From Sporosarcina sp. FSL K6-1508 (GTDB lineage Bacteria > Bacillota > Bacilli > Bacillales_A > Planococcaceae), in contig NZ_JBBOXF010000001.1 in assembly GCF_038007465.1 (NCBI RefSeq), forward strand, positions 4,599,001 to 4,663,000: a stretch of 64,000 bases of DNA. Direction: 5' to 3'. The notes beneath the pieces are model-generated. The model saw only the letters and a program-made list of their open reading frames with translations. It had not been told where the DNA came from and did not search any database. This document shows, piece by piece, positions 24,887-33,932 of the stretch (its first letter is position 1; every line of letters starts with the position of its first letter). Both the position numbers and the translations under genes were made by a program.

Positions 24887-25246
24887 TTAACTTTCGGCCA
24901 TTGCAAAGTATATGCCTAACAGTTCTTCTGTCCGATTGCGGAGGCGGACGTTCAAATAGCGTCTGTGATCTTCATAGCCGCCGTGCATAAAAACATACTC
25001 GGTGAAGGTGGCGTCCGTTTTCCTCCGTATGACTTTCATGTTATGGCGACGTAAATAGATTTTAGTTTTCTTCAGTTCGATCCGTGCAAACTTTGCAGCT
25101 TCGTCAACAAGCTTGACATAAGGGCCTTTCAGTTTGAATGAACCTTTTTCAATTGATTCCCGATCTCTCGCTAATATAATAAGAAGCATCGGCAAATAAA
25201 TCATGTTCTCAAAATACGGCAATGCCTCCGCAGGAATTAAAGGCAT
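24887..25246 (-). CDS. YhjD-like protein of unknown function
   Basis: This 119-residue basic cytoplasmic protein begins MPLIPAEALPYFENMIYLPM. A hydrophobic N-terminal helix is followed by LKGPYVKLVDEAAKFARIELK and a basic RRHNMKVIRRK segment. It resembles the uncharacterised YhjD family found near comK in B. subtilis; the assignment is from memory of the pattern and moderate. The ATG at 25246 is 9 nt after AGGAG. An upstream TTG at 25267 lies before the SD. It is convergent with comK. Confidence 0.6.
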   Translation of the reverse strand: MPLIPAEALPYFENMIYLPMLLIILARDRESIEKGSFKLKGPYVKLVDEAAKFARIELKKTKIYLRRHNMKVIRRKTDATFTEYVFMHGGYEDHRRYLNVRLRNRTEELLGIYFAMAES

Positions 25247-25366
25247 TATAGTCACTCCTCTCTCCAAGTAGGAACGTTAGTTCGCACACCTATTGTATGC
25301 CCGCATCATTGAAAAAACAACCTACAAATTTATGGAATTTATGCTTTTACTTGGAGGAGGATTGCC

Positions 25367-25450
25367 CAATGAGGGATGAAGTTCAATCCCACTCATTGCA
25401 TGAGTTGTATCCTATAGCCCTAAGCGCTAGATACTGGACATGAATTATCA
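25367..25450. repeat. Dispersed repeat fragment with GGGATGAAGTTCAATCCC
   Basis: It contains the 18-bp block also found at 50199 and, inverted, near 22709, then ATAGCCCTAAGCGCTAGA. It lies in the gap 25247-25540, where no gene is seen. Confidence 0.5.
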
Positions 25451-25503
25451 TCTTTCGCAGGTTATCCATAGTACGAGATTTTAATAGCTCTTGGAACAAA
25501 AAA

Positions 25504-25531
25504 AGACTTTCGGCCAAAAAGCCGGAAGTCC
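25504..25531 (-). terminator. Terminator of the NTF2-like lipoprotein gene
   Basis: GACTTTCGGC (25505-25514) pairs with GCCGGAAGTC (25521-25530) with one wobble. On the minus strand it is followed by TTTTTTT. Confidence 0.75.
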
Positions 25532-25540
25532 TACATAATT

Positions 25541-26116
25541 TCACTCTTGTTTCTCTCCATCATCACCAATGTAATGCACGGATGCCACTTTCCAGTCGCC
25601 GTCATTTTTCGTAAATACGGTCACTTGTCTGCCAGTCGGCTTCGTTACAAGACCTGTGGACAATTGTTTATACGTTGTCGTCAAATTTGAAAATACTTGG
25701 GCTTCCGTATCAGAGTATTTCACAATAGTTACATTCGATACTTCACGCTTTAGCTCATACTCCTTGAAATGGTCTGCCATAAAGGCGCGTTCTTCCTCAA
25801 GATCATAGTCTTTCGCTGACAGCGTGGCCAAATAGCCATCGAGATCCTGCTTATTCAATGTCTCCATATTCCTGTCAAGTACAGCTAAAAGTTGTTTTTT
25901 CTCATCAGCCGGAACACCAGACGCTTCTTCTATCGTCTCTCCCGACAAGCTGAATCCCACTTTTTTCTCATCCACACCATGATTGATCGAGCCGTATTCA
26001 TTTGTTGCTTCACCGTCATTGACAGAGCCCGTTTCAACAGGGCCTCCTTCATCCTTACCACAAGCACCAAGCAGTAAAAGGACTGACATACTTATAGGGA
26101 CAATCATCTTCTTCAT
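25541..26116 (-). CDS. Predicted lipoprotein with NTF2/SnoaL-like domain
   Basis: This 191-residue protein has a lipoprotein signal (lipobox LLGAC, Cys at residue 19) and a low-complexity Gly/Glu/Asp linker to about residue 60. An alpha+beta domain (about 75-185) resembles NTF2/SnoaL folds: LDRNMETLNKQDLDGYLATL, then VFSNLTTTYKQ and DWKVASVHYI. The function is unknown; it is probably a cell-surface accessory protein. It lies just downstream of degU but behind the degU terminator. Confidence 0.7.
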   Translation of the reverse strand: MKKMIVPISMSVLLLLGACGKDEGGPVETGSVNDGEATNEYGSINHGVDEKKVGFSLSGETIEEASGVPADEKKQLLAVLDRNMETLNKQDLDGYLATLSAKDYDLEEERAFMADHFKEYELKREVSNVTIVKYSDTEAQVFSNLTTTYKQLSTGLVTKPTGRQVTVFTKNDGDWKVASVHYIGDDGEKQE

Positions 26117-26137
26117 CTTTTTTCCTCCCGAACAGGT

Positions 26138-26166
26138 AAAAAGGCCGCTCCAACTGGAAGGCCTTT
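26138..26166 (-). terminator. Terminator of degSU
   Basis: AAAGGCC with an inner TCCA/TGGA stem pairs with GGCCTTT. On the minus strand it is followed by TTTTTAC, between degU and the lipoprotein gene. Confidence 0.7.
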
Positions 26167-26191
26167 CTCCTTTTTTTGAACAAAATCTAAT

Positions 26192-26872
26192 TTATTTCAC
26201 TTCGACCCAACCATTTTTAATCGCAGTTACAACCGCTTGTGTTCGGTCATTTACAGCCATTTTCTGAAGAATGCTTGAGACATGATTCTTGACTGTTTTT
26301 TCAGAAATGAATAGCGTTTCTCCGATTGTCCGGTTACTTTGCCCATCTGTCAACAGTTGCAATACCTCACACTCACGTTTAGTAAGTAAGTGAAACGGCC
26401 GACGGATATCATTTTGCTGGAACGATCCTTTATGTTCACGTTCGCTTAATCTGCGGAACTCTGTAACGAGATTATGCGTCACTTTCGGATGGAGGTATGA
26501 ACCGCCCAACGCAACAACTTTAATCGCTTGAACAATCGCATCTGCATCCATCTCTTTTAACATATAACCGAGTGCACCTGTTTTCAGTGCATGCGATACA
26601 TACGATTCGTCATCGTGAATCGACAACATAATTACCTTTGCGTCAGGAAACTCTTTAACAAGATTTTCAGTCGCATCGACACCATTCATGCGCGGCATGT
26701 TAATATCCATGAGGACAACATCCGGTTCGCACTGCCTATAAAGTTCGTTCACTTCGCCGCCGTCGTCTCCTTCGGCAACAACTTCAAAAGAATCTTCAAA
26801 ATCAAGGATTCTCTTTACCCCTTCACGGAATAATTGGTGGTCATCTACAATTAATATTTTTGTAATAGTCAT
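26192..26872 (-). CDS. degU: Response regulator DegU
   Basis: This 226-residue NarL/LuxR-family regulator has a receiver domain with ILIVDDHQLFREGVKRIL, phospho-Asp in DVVLMDINMPRMNG (near 56) and Lys in GYMLKEMDA. A LuxR helix-turn-helix follows (LTKRECEVLQLLTDGQSNRTIGETL). The ATG at 26872 is placed 8 nt after GGGGAGG; upstream in-frame ATGs are too close to the SD. DegU controls degradative enzymes, motility and competence in bacilli. It lies directly downstream of degS. Confidence 0.93.
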   Translation of the reverse strand: MTITKILIVDDHQLFREGVKRILDFEDSFEVVAEGDDGGEVNELYRQCEPDVVLMDINMPRMNGVDATENLVKEFPDAKVIMLSIHDDESYVSHALKTGALGYMLKEMDADAIVQAIKVVALGGSYLHPKVTHNLVTEFRRLSEREHKGSFQQNDIRRPFHLLTKRECEVLQLLTDGQSNRTIGETLFISEKTVKNHVSSILQKMAVNDRTQAVVTAIKNGWVEVK

Positions 26873-26893
26873 AGTCATTTCCTCCCCATGCAT

Positions 26894-28051
26894 CTAGTCA
26901 TCAATTATTTCACTCTGAAGTGGAATCTGGAAATGGATTATCGTGCCATTGCCAGGCGTTGAAATTATTGTCATCTTGCCTTTTAACAACTCAATCCGTT
27001 CCCGCATTCCAATCAAACCGAATGACTTATCTTTCACTTCATTTTGATCGAATCCTTGTCCAGTATCTTTGACGATAATATTCATTATATCGCGAAGCCA
27101 TTCAGTTTTCACCCAAATGTCCTTCGTTTTCCCATGTTTCAATGCATTTGAAACGGATTCTTGCACAAGCCGGAATACCGACACTTCGAAGTTCGTTTGA
27201 AAACGCAATTCTTGTCCGATGTTTTGAAAATGAATTTCGACACCTTTTTCGTATTCTTCGATTGTCGATAAATACTTTCTCAATGTCGGAATCAGACCAA
27301 GATCGTCAAGCGCCATAGGCCGGAGATCATAAATGATACGACGGACTTCATGGAGCGCATTTCTCACCATGCTCTTAAGGTCTGCCAGTTCACCCAGTGC
27401 AGGTTCAGGCCCTTTTTCGACATAAACCTTTTCAATCAATCCGGTACGGATCAACACATTTGCTAACATTTGTGCAGGTCCATCATGAATGTCGCGAGAT
27501 AGTCTTTTACGTTCCTCTTCCTGTGCCTGGATAATTCTAATGCCAAATTCTTGTTTATGCCTTGCGGTTTCAAGTGCCTCGCCAACATTCTTTAAATCCG
27601 TTGTCAAATAGTTAATGACAGTTGCCACTTGGTTGACAAGATGATCCGCCCGGTCGATTGTCTCAAGTAGCTCTACAAGACGTCTGTCTAAGTCATCCCG
27701 GCGGGCGCGAAGTTGCTTCTCCTCCATCCGGTTAATGGATAGTCGGACAAGCAAGTCATTTGCCACTTCATAAGCCTCTCTAACTTGTTCTTCTGTAAAA
27801 TTCATGAAGTCTTTTGAAACATCTGCAAGTCTTCGGCGGGAATGACGCGTCATATCTTCCAAATAGTCACCTTCTGTTATTGCCCGGGAAATGTCGTTTT
27901 TGACTATTGTAAGTTCATTTTTCATATCTTCAAAGCTTCGACGGCTTTGTTCACTTATAATAAAGATATCGTTCTTTGAATGATCCATAGCACGGACCAT
28001 GCTATTGAAGATGGTTTCAAGCGTTTGGATATCGATTGTATTTTCCTTCAA
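26894..28051 (-). CDS. degS: Sensor histidine kinase DegS
   Basis: This 385-residue cytoplasmic kinase has no membrane segments. It has a long N-terminal coiled-coil sensor region (1-175), a HisKA_3 domain with RLSRDIHDGPAQMLANV carrying the phospho-acceptor His, and a HATPase with DTGQGF and SFGLIGMRERIELL. The start is TTG, 6 nt after GGGAGGG. It is co-transcribed with degU with no separate promoter visible. Confidence 0.93.
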   Translation of the reverse strand: MKENTIDIQTLETIFNSMVRAMDHSKNDIFIISEQSRRSFEDMKNELTIVKNDISRAITEGDYLEDMTRHSRRRLADVSKDFMNFTEEQVREAYEVANDLLVRLSINRMEEKQLRARRDDLDRRLVELLETIDRADHLVNQVATVINYLTTDLKNVGEALETARHKQEFGIRIIQAQEEERKRLSRDIHDGPAQMLANVLIRTGLIEKVYVEKGPEPALGELADLKSMVRNALHEVRRIIYDLRPMALDDLGLIPTLRKYLSTIEEYEKGVEIHFQNIGQELRFQTNFEVSVFRLVQESVSNALKHGKTKDIWVKTEWLRDIMNIIVKDTGQGFDQNEVKDKSFGLIGMRERIELLKGKMTIISTPGNGTIIHFQIPLQSEIIDD

Positions 28052-28204
28052 TAAGTTCCCTCCCGCCTACAGGCCCGAAAATTGACATATATACTAATAA
28101 GGAGTGTTGTAGGAATAATGATTTCCTTCCGCACTTTGTTTATTATAGCATCATAGTACCCACTTGATATTAAGATTGTATTACAAGTAATGGAGGTGCC
28201 GCAA

Positions 28205-28837
28205 ATGCGAGCAGATTATACTACAGTGAAAAATTATGGAGAGAGTGAATTGATTATCCAAAAATCCAGATTTCTTACCTTCGTGAAACGTGCCGAAACG
28301 GAGGATGAGGCCCTTGACTTCATTCAAGATATTAAAAAAAGACATCATAATGCCAATCATAATTGTTCAGCCTATATGATTGGCGAGCACGATAACATCC
28401 AAAAGGCAAATGACGATGGTGAACCGACGGGAACCGCGGGTGTACCCATGCTTGAAGTGTTGAAAAAGCAAGGACTGAAAGATACCGTCGTCGTCGTGAC
28501 ACGCTATTTTGGAGGGATCAAACTCGGTGGCGGTGGGTTAATTCGTGCGTATGGCCGCGCAACGACTGAAGGCATTGCAGCCGCATGTACCGTCGAAAGA
28601 AAACTTCATTATTTGATGAAAGTAACTATAGACTATACATGGCTTGGAAAAGTCGAAAATGAAATAAGACAATCCCCTTATCCACTAAAAGAAATTTCTT
28701 ATTCAGATGGTGTTAATCTATTCGTGTACGTTCCGGTGGCGGAAGCAGAGACCTTCACAGCATGGATGGCTGAGCTGACGAATGGACAGGCGGGAATTAT
28801 GTCGGCCTCTAGCGAATTTCTCGAATTCGACAGCTAA
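28205..28837 (+). CDS. YigZ/YvyE-family protein (IMPACT-like)
   Basis: This 210-residue UPF0029/IMPACT-fold protein has IQKSRFLTFVKRAETEDEA, NHNCSAYMIGEHDNIQKANDDGEPTGTAG and the strongly conserved VVVTRYFGGIKLGGGGLIRAYG. Its cellular role in bacteria is unclear. The ATG at 28205 is 8 nt after GGAGG; an ATG at 28190 overlaps the SD itself. In B. subtilis the homolog yvyE also sits beside degS and tagO, so the order is conserved. Confidence 0.88.
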   Translation: MRADYTTVKNYGESELIIQKSRFLTFVKRAETEDEALDFIQDIKKRHHNANHNCSAYMIGEHDNIQKANDDGEPTGTAGVPMLEVLKKQGLKDTVVVVTRYFGGIKLGGGGLIRAYGRATTEGIAAACTVERKLHYLMKVTIDYTWLGKVENEIRQSPYPLKEISYSDGVNLFVYVPVAEAETFTAWMAELTNGQAGIMSASSEFLEFDS

Positions 28838-28993
28838 CTAAAAAAATAGTATAATAGGAAAGATCGTGGTCATTTATGTCACGAAGCCTTGTAACCCGTA
28901 ATGTTGTCTTTGCTCTTTGACAAGTTGTGTCAATTATATGATCAGCTATGAAAAAAGGGAAGTTTTACATAGCCGATTCCGGAGGAACTAGAA

Positions 28994-30049
28994 ATGAAAA
29001 GAAAAGATTATAAGAAACAGAAGAAATCGTCTGGTAAACGCTTAGCTATAAAAGTTGCGCTTCTTCTTACGCTTTCCTTATTTCTTGTTGTTGCGGCCTA
29101 TGCTGCTTCCTTACAGAAAAAAGCAGAAAATGCGGCAGTTCGTGCATATGAAGTTGTCCCCGACCGACCTAAATCTGAAATTCGCGAAGTGAAAGTCGAG
29201 CCTGCAAGTGACAATGTTTCCATTTTATTCATCGGTGTCGATGACAGTGAAGCACGTCATCAGGGTGATAGCAACAGCCGATCGGATGCACTCCTCTTGG
29301 CAACGTTGAATCCAAGAAATAAGTCTGTGAAACTGGTCAGCATTCCGCGTGATTCATATGTTTATATTCCCGAAGTCAAGTACAGGGATAAAATCACGCA
29401 TGCCCACGCATTCGGTGGAACCCGTGCAGCAATTGAAACAATTGAAGAATTATTCGAAATCCCAGTCGACTACTATGTGAAGATGAATTTTAACGCATTC
29501 ATTGACGTCGTCAATGCAATTGGCGGTATCGAAGCTGAAGTCCCATACGATCGAATTGAAAAAGATGAAAATGATAAATACACGATACAACTCAAAAAAG
29601 GTTTACAGCAACTTGACGGTAAACACGCACTTGCACTTGCACGGACACGTAAACTCGATACCGATGTCGAACGCGGGAAACGCCAGCAAATGATTTTGCA
29701 GGCAATTATGAAAGAAGTCGTCTCAGTGAAATCAGTAACAAAATATGGCGATGTCATTGATGCAGTTGGTGACAACATGAAAACCGACATGACGTTCGAT
29801 GAAATGAAATCGTTCTTGGAATATGTTAAAGGCGGTATGCCACAAGTTGATACACTCAGTTTGAAAGGCTACGATGATATGTCCACGGGTATTTACTACT
29901 GGAAGCTAGATGAGCCTTATCTAGCTGAAGTGAAGAAAATATTGCAGTCACATCTTGGCCTCATCCCCGACTCATCCAGTCTAACTGACAGCAGTTCGAC
30001 CATGACTGGTTCAGGTGAAGAAGCTTTAGAAGATAATTTAACTAACTGA
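28994..30049 (+). CDS. LytR-CpsA-Psr (LCP) family wall-polymer ligase
   Basis: This 351-residue type II membrane protein has one transmembrane helix (about 19-42) and an extracellular LCP domain (about 75-240) with NVSILFIGVDDSEARHQGD, SRSDALLLATLNP, VSIPRDSYVYIP and HALALARTRKLDTDVERGKRQQ. LCP enzymes transfer teichoic acid or other polymers from the lipid carrier to peptidoglycan. Its position next to tagO matches B. subtilis TagV (YvhJ). A Ser/Thr-rich tail (330-351) is unstructured. Confidence 0.9.
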   Translation: MKRKDYKKQKKSSGKRLAIKVALLLTLSLFLVVAAYAASLQKKAENAAVRAYEVVPDRPKSEIREVKVEPASDNVSILFIGVDDSEARHQGDSNSRSDALLLATLNPRNKSVKLVSIPRDSYVYIPEVKYRDKITHAHAFGGTRAAIETIEELFEIPVDYYVKMNFNAFIDVVNAIGGIEAEVPYDRIEKDENDKYTIQLKKGLQQLDGKHALALARTRKLDTDVERGKRQQMILQAIMKEVVSVKSVTKYGDVIDAVGDNMKTDMTFDEMKSFLEYVKGGMPQVDTLSLKGYDDMSTGIYYWKLDEPYLAEVKKILQSHLGLIPDSSSLTDSSSTMTGSGEEALEDNLTN

Positions 30050-30054
30050 TACAA

Positions 30055-30090
30055 AAAGAATCAGGTAAAAAATACACCTGGTTCTTTTTT
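30055..30090 (+). terminator. Terminator of the LCP gene
   Basis: AAGAATCAGGT pairs with ACCTGGTTCTT (one wobble), followed by TTTTTT, just after the stop at 30049. Confidence 0.8.
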
Positions 30091-30115
30091 ATTTCCAAAC
30101 ATACATATTTCAAAG

Positions 30116-30160
30116 AAAAATGGCCATGCTACCTTAATGTAAAGGAGCATGGCCATTTTT
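30116..30160. terminator. Second, bidirectional terminator between the LCP gene and tagO
   Basis: AAAATGGCCATGCT and AGCATGGCCATTTT form a 14-bp perfect stem with A/T flanks. It can stop both the LCP transcript and the convergent tagO transcript. Confidence 0.8.
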
Positions 30161-30259
30161 TCTGTGAAATTAAGAAAGTATAAGTTTTTTAAATCTGGAA
30201 CAGTGTCTAGACTTCACGCATTAAGCACTTTTCTTATTGCCTAACTTTAAAAGGATGTA

Positions 30260-31303
30260 TTACTTCCCGATCATCCGTACAAGATTTAGCAACGGACGAT
30301 AGTTTGTGCCGGCTAGACCAATTACTTCAACGAATAGTTCAATCGCAATCAGCATAATTACAATAAGCAGAATCGCCCCCCATACTGTCGCTTGTGAGAA
30401 CAGCACAGCTGCAATTCCAAACAAAATCGCCAATCCATAAATGACCAAAACAGTCTGCCTATGTGAAAAACCGCTGCGTAATAAACAATGATGTAAATGT
30501 GATTTATCCGGAGCCATAATAGGCTGTTTTGTGCGTATTCGGCGAACAATCGCGAAAAATGTATCAGAAATTGGGATACCCAATATAATAACCGGGATAA
30601 TCAATGAGACGACTGTAATGTTCTTAAATCCTAATAATGCCAGAACTGAAATCATAAAGCCTAGGAACAAGGAACCGGTGTCCCCCATAAAGATTTTTGC
30701 GGGATGAAAATTGAAAAATAGAAAACCGAGTGAGCTTGCCGCAAGAATCGAAGCCGTAGCAACAACGAATACATTTCCCATTATCATCGCCATTACAGCA
30801 ATTGTAATAAGTGCTATCGTCGATACACCCGCCGCAAGTCCGTCCAATCCATCTATAAGATTTATGGCATTTGTGATGCCGATGATCCAAATAATTGTAA
30901 TTGGGATACTTAAGTAACCAAAATCAAATTCGCCAATGAACGGTAAATTAATAACTTCAATATGCAAGCCGCCCCATGCGACAACGATAACAGCTGCAGC
31001 CAATTGACCAGCAAGTTTCGCTTTCGCGGTAATTTCTAGCATATCATCGAGGAAACCCATGACGATGATAATAAAAGCGCCTACAAGAATTCCAGCAGCA
31101 TGTTCATTTGACGGAAGTAATATCGCATAGCCAATCAAAAAAGCACCAAATATAGCAAGGCCGCCAATACGCGGCATAACAGATGCATGCACTTTCCGGT
31201 AATTCGGGCGATCGACCGCTCCAATCCGGAATGCCAATTTAATGACAAGCGGAGTAAGTAAGATGGACGCTAGAAATGCAGCAGCCATTGCAAGGAATAA
31301 CAT
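30260..31303 (-). CDS. tagO: UDP-GlcNAc:undecaprenyl-phosphate GlcNAc-1-phosphate transferase
   Basis: This 347-residue polytopic protein has about ten or eleven membrane helices and belongs to the MraY/WecA/TagO family. Signature segments are PRIGGLAIF, the Asp-rich GFLDDMLEI, NAINLIDGLDGLAAG, FMGDTGSLFLGF and PDKSHLHHCLLRSG. It starts wall teichoic acid or secondary wall polymer synthesis. The SD GGAGGAAGG precedes the ATG. It is divergent from secA2. Confidence 0.92.
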   Translation of the reverse strand: MLFLAMAAAFLASILLTPLVIKLAFRIGAVDRPNYRKVHASVMPRIGGLAIFGAFLIGYAILLPSNEHAAGILVGAFIIIVMGFLDDMLEITAKAKLAGQLAAAVIVVAWGGLHIEVINLPFIGEFDFGYLSIPITIIWIIGITNAINLIDGLDGLAAGVSTIALITIAVMAMIMGNVFVVATASILAASSLGFLFFNFHPAKIFMGDTGSLFLGFMISVLALLGFKNITVVSLIIPVIILGIPISDTFFAIVRRIRTKQPIMAPDKSHLHHCLLRSGFSHRQTVLVIYGLAILFGIAAVLFSQATVWGAILLIVIMLIAIELFVEVIGLAGTNYRPLLNLVRMIGK

Positions 31304-31565
31304 GTCCTTCCTCCTTATAATAAAACGCTATTTTATCAAACCAACAGTATTATAGCATAGTTAGAAGAGTAAAGCACTTTACTAGAAAACTCTTTCTTCT
31401 GAGTACTTCTATTCTTGTTCTTATCTTTCCCTCATCTCCCCCGAGCTATCCCATATCTTCTTCCTTATATATGTAGATTTCAGCTCAAGGTAGTCATTTC
31501 CCATTCTTTTTGGTAAAATGGGGACGGGTCCTTTAAAGGGATCGGAAAAAAGGAGCGTTCATCCA

Positions 31566-33932
31566 ATGCTATCAATATTCAAACGTTCAAATCAGACGAA
31601 CGATCGACAACTTCGAAAATACCGCAAGATTGTCCAGCAAATAAATAAATTAGAAGCTACATATGAGCCTATGTCAGACGAACAACTGATAAGTATGACA
31701 GATACATTCAAGGATCGAATCCAATCCGGGGAGAAAATTCAATCGATTATCCCGGACGCGTTTGCTGTTGTACGCGAAGCATCCAAACGGGTTCTTGGTA
31801 TGCGTCATTTCGATGTCCAACTCATTGGCGGACTTGTACTGACAGAAGGAAACATTGCTGAAATGCCGACAGGCGAAGGGAAAACATTAGTCGCTTCCCT
31901 GCCTTCTTATGTGCGTGCACTTGAAGGTAAAGGCGTCCACGTAATTACAGTAAACGACTATCTAGCAAAGCGTGACTATGAACAGATTGGTCAAATTCAC
32001 CGTTTTCTTGGCCTCACAGTGGGACTGAATGTACCAATGATGCAAGGTCCGGCAAAACAAGCCGCTTACAATGCTGATATTACGTACGGGGTAGGAACTG
32101 AATTTGGATTCGACTATTTGCGCGATAATATGGCGCAGCAAGTAGCCCAAAAAGTTCAGCGTCCCTATCATTTCGCCATTATTGATGAAGTCGACAGTAT
32201 TCTCGTAGATGAGGCAAAAACTCCCCTTATTGTAGCGGGTAAAATGCAAGCGGATGCGGATCTTCATTACATTGCCGCACGTCTTGCAAAACGATTCAAA
32301 AAAGGCGTCGATTTTGATTTTGACGATGAAACAAAAGCAACTTCACTTACCGATACAGGAATCGAGAAAGTGGAAAAAGCATTTGGCGTCGATAATTTAT
32401 ACGAATTAGAACATCAAACCCTTTATCATTACATGATTCAATCATTGCGTGCACATGTCATCTTCGAACGTGATGTTGACTATATCGTTAAGGAAGACAA
32501 GATTGAACTTGTCGATATGTTTACAGGACGAATTATGGAAGGGCGCACACTTTCCGACGGTCTTCACCAGGCAATCGAAGCAAAAGAAGGTCTGCCAATC
32601 ACTGAGGAAAACAAAGCACAAGCACAAATTACAATCCAAAACTATTTCCGGATGTATAAAGAACTTTGCGGAATGACCGGTACGGCGAAAACGCAGGAGA
32701 AAGAATTCCGCGAAGTGTACGGCATGGAAGTCATTCAAATTCCAACAAACCGCCCACGCGCACGTATTGATTCACCAGACCAAGTATACAAAACAGTTGA
32801 GCAAAAATATAAAGCGATGGCAAAAGAAGTCGCTGAGCGCAATAAAAAAGGACAACCGGTTCTCGTCGGTACCACATCCATTTTACAATCGGAAAAAGTG
32901 GTCGAGTATTTAGACGAATATAAGCTCAACTACAACTTGCTGAACGCGAAAAGTGTTGCGCAGGAAGTAGATTTAATCTCGCAGGCTGGACAACTCGGTC
33001 AAATTACAGTCGCTACAAATATGGCTGGACGAGGAACTGATATTGTACTCGGGGAAAATGTCGAAGAAATCGGCGGACTTTTTGTACTCGGTACTGAAAA
33101 GCATGAAAGCCGCCGCGTCGATAACCAGCTACGTGGCCGTTCAGGGCGCCAGGGCGATCATGGTGAGAGCCGTTTCTTCCTTTCTCTTGAGGATGATATG
33201 TTCAAACGGTTCGCCAAAGATGAGCTTGAGAAGTTCCTCAAGAAAGTGACGACAAACGAAGACGGTCTCGTGCAGAATCCTGAAGTGGATGAACTGACAG
33301 AACGGACGCAGCGCATCGTAGAAGGCGCTCACTATTCGATGCGTGAATACAACTTAAAACTTGACGACGTCATCAACGATCAGCGAGAAGTCGTCTACAC
33401 GCTTCGTAATAACGTTATGGACCGCGAAGGCATCCTGGATCAATTGAAAACGATGCTTTCTGAAACGGTTGAATTCGTTGTCTTCGATAGTTGTCCTGAT
33501 GAAGAACCTTCAGTCAACTGGGATTTCGAGCGCATCGAACGCACAATGAACAGCTTGTTATTGGAACCTGTCTCAATTCCGCATACGCTTGAAAAAACGG
33601 CAGAAGTGCTAAAACTATATGAAGCACCACTCGCTGATTTATTGAACTTTATTGATTCATTTGCAGACAATGAGCAAATCAATCAGATGATTCCCCAAGT
33701 AATGCTATCTCATATTGATGCAATGTGGGTCAAGCATTTGGAAGTTATGACACGCCTCAAGGAAGGCATTGGACTTCGTTCGTACGGACAAGAAGACCCG
33801 ATGCGTATCTATCAGCGTGAAGGACTGGAACTGTTCGGTCGTCATTACCAAAAACTGCGCCGTAGTATCGCATCTGAAGTTATCGGCTTTATGAAACTCA
33901 TTATGGAACAACAACAGGAGGCACAACAATGA
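31566..33932 (+). CDS. secA2: Accessory Sec ATPase SecA2 (S-layer export)
   Basis: The 788-residue SecA ATPase has Walker A MPTGEGKTL (residues 100-108), Walker B IIDEVDSILVDEA and the GTAKTQEKEF and GRGTDIVL motifs. It is shorter than housekeeping SecA (841 in B. subtilis) and ends LIMEQQQEAQQ, without the C-terminal Cys-His zinc domain. It overlaps slaP by 4 bp (ATGA). Together these features point to SecA2 of the S-layer accessory Sec system known from Bacillus anthracis. The ATG at 31566 follows AAAGGAG; an upstream start at 31518 has no SD. Confidence 0.88.
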   Translation: MLSIFKRSNQTNDRQLRKYRKIVQQINKLEATYEPMSDEQLISMTDTFKDRIQSGEKIQSIIPDAFAVVREASKRVLGMRHFDVQLIGGLVLTEGNIAEMPTGEGKTLVASLPSYVRALEGKGVHVITVNDYLAKRDYEQIGQIHRFLGLTVGLNVPMMQGPAKQAAYNADITYGVGTEFGFDYLRDNMAQQVAQKVQRPYHFAIIDEVDSILVDEAKTPLIVAGKMQADADLHYIAARLAKRFKKGVDFDFDDETKATSLTDTGIEKVEKAFGVDNLYELEHQTLYHYMIQSLRAHVIFERDVDYIVKEDKIELVDMFTGRIMEGRTLSDGLHQAIEAKEGLPITEENKAQAQITIQNYFRMYKELCGMTGTAKTQEKEFREVYGMEVIQIPTNRPRARIDSPDQVYKTVEQKYKAMAKEVAERNKKGQPVLVGTTSILQSEKVVEYLDEYKLNYNLLNAKSVAQEVDLISQAGQLGQITVATNMAGRGTDIVLGENVEEIGGLFVLGTEKHESRRVDNQLRGRSGRQGDHGESRFFLSLEDDMFKRFAKDELEKFLKKVTTNEDGLVQNPEVDELTERTQRIVEGAHYSMREYNLKLDDVINDQREVVYTLRNNVMDREGILDQLKTMLSETVEFVVFDSCPDEEPSVNWDFERIERTMNSLLLEPVSIPHTLEKTAEVLKLYEAPLADLLNFIDSFADNEQINQMIPQVMLSHIDAMWVKHLEVMTRLKEGIGLRSYGQEDPMRIYQREGLELFGRHYQKLRRSIASEVIGFMKLIMEQQQEAQQ

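Noticed and set aside
31566..33932. Housekeeping SecA
   Set aside because: It lacks the C-terminal zinc-binding tail and is coupled to a SlaP-like gene, so SecA2 fits better; a genome-wide search for a second secA would settle it.
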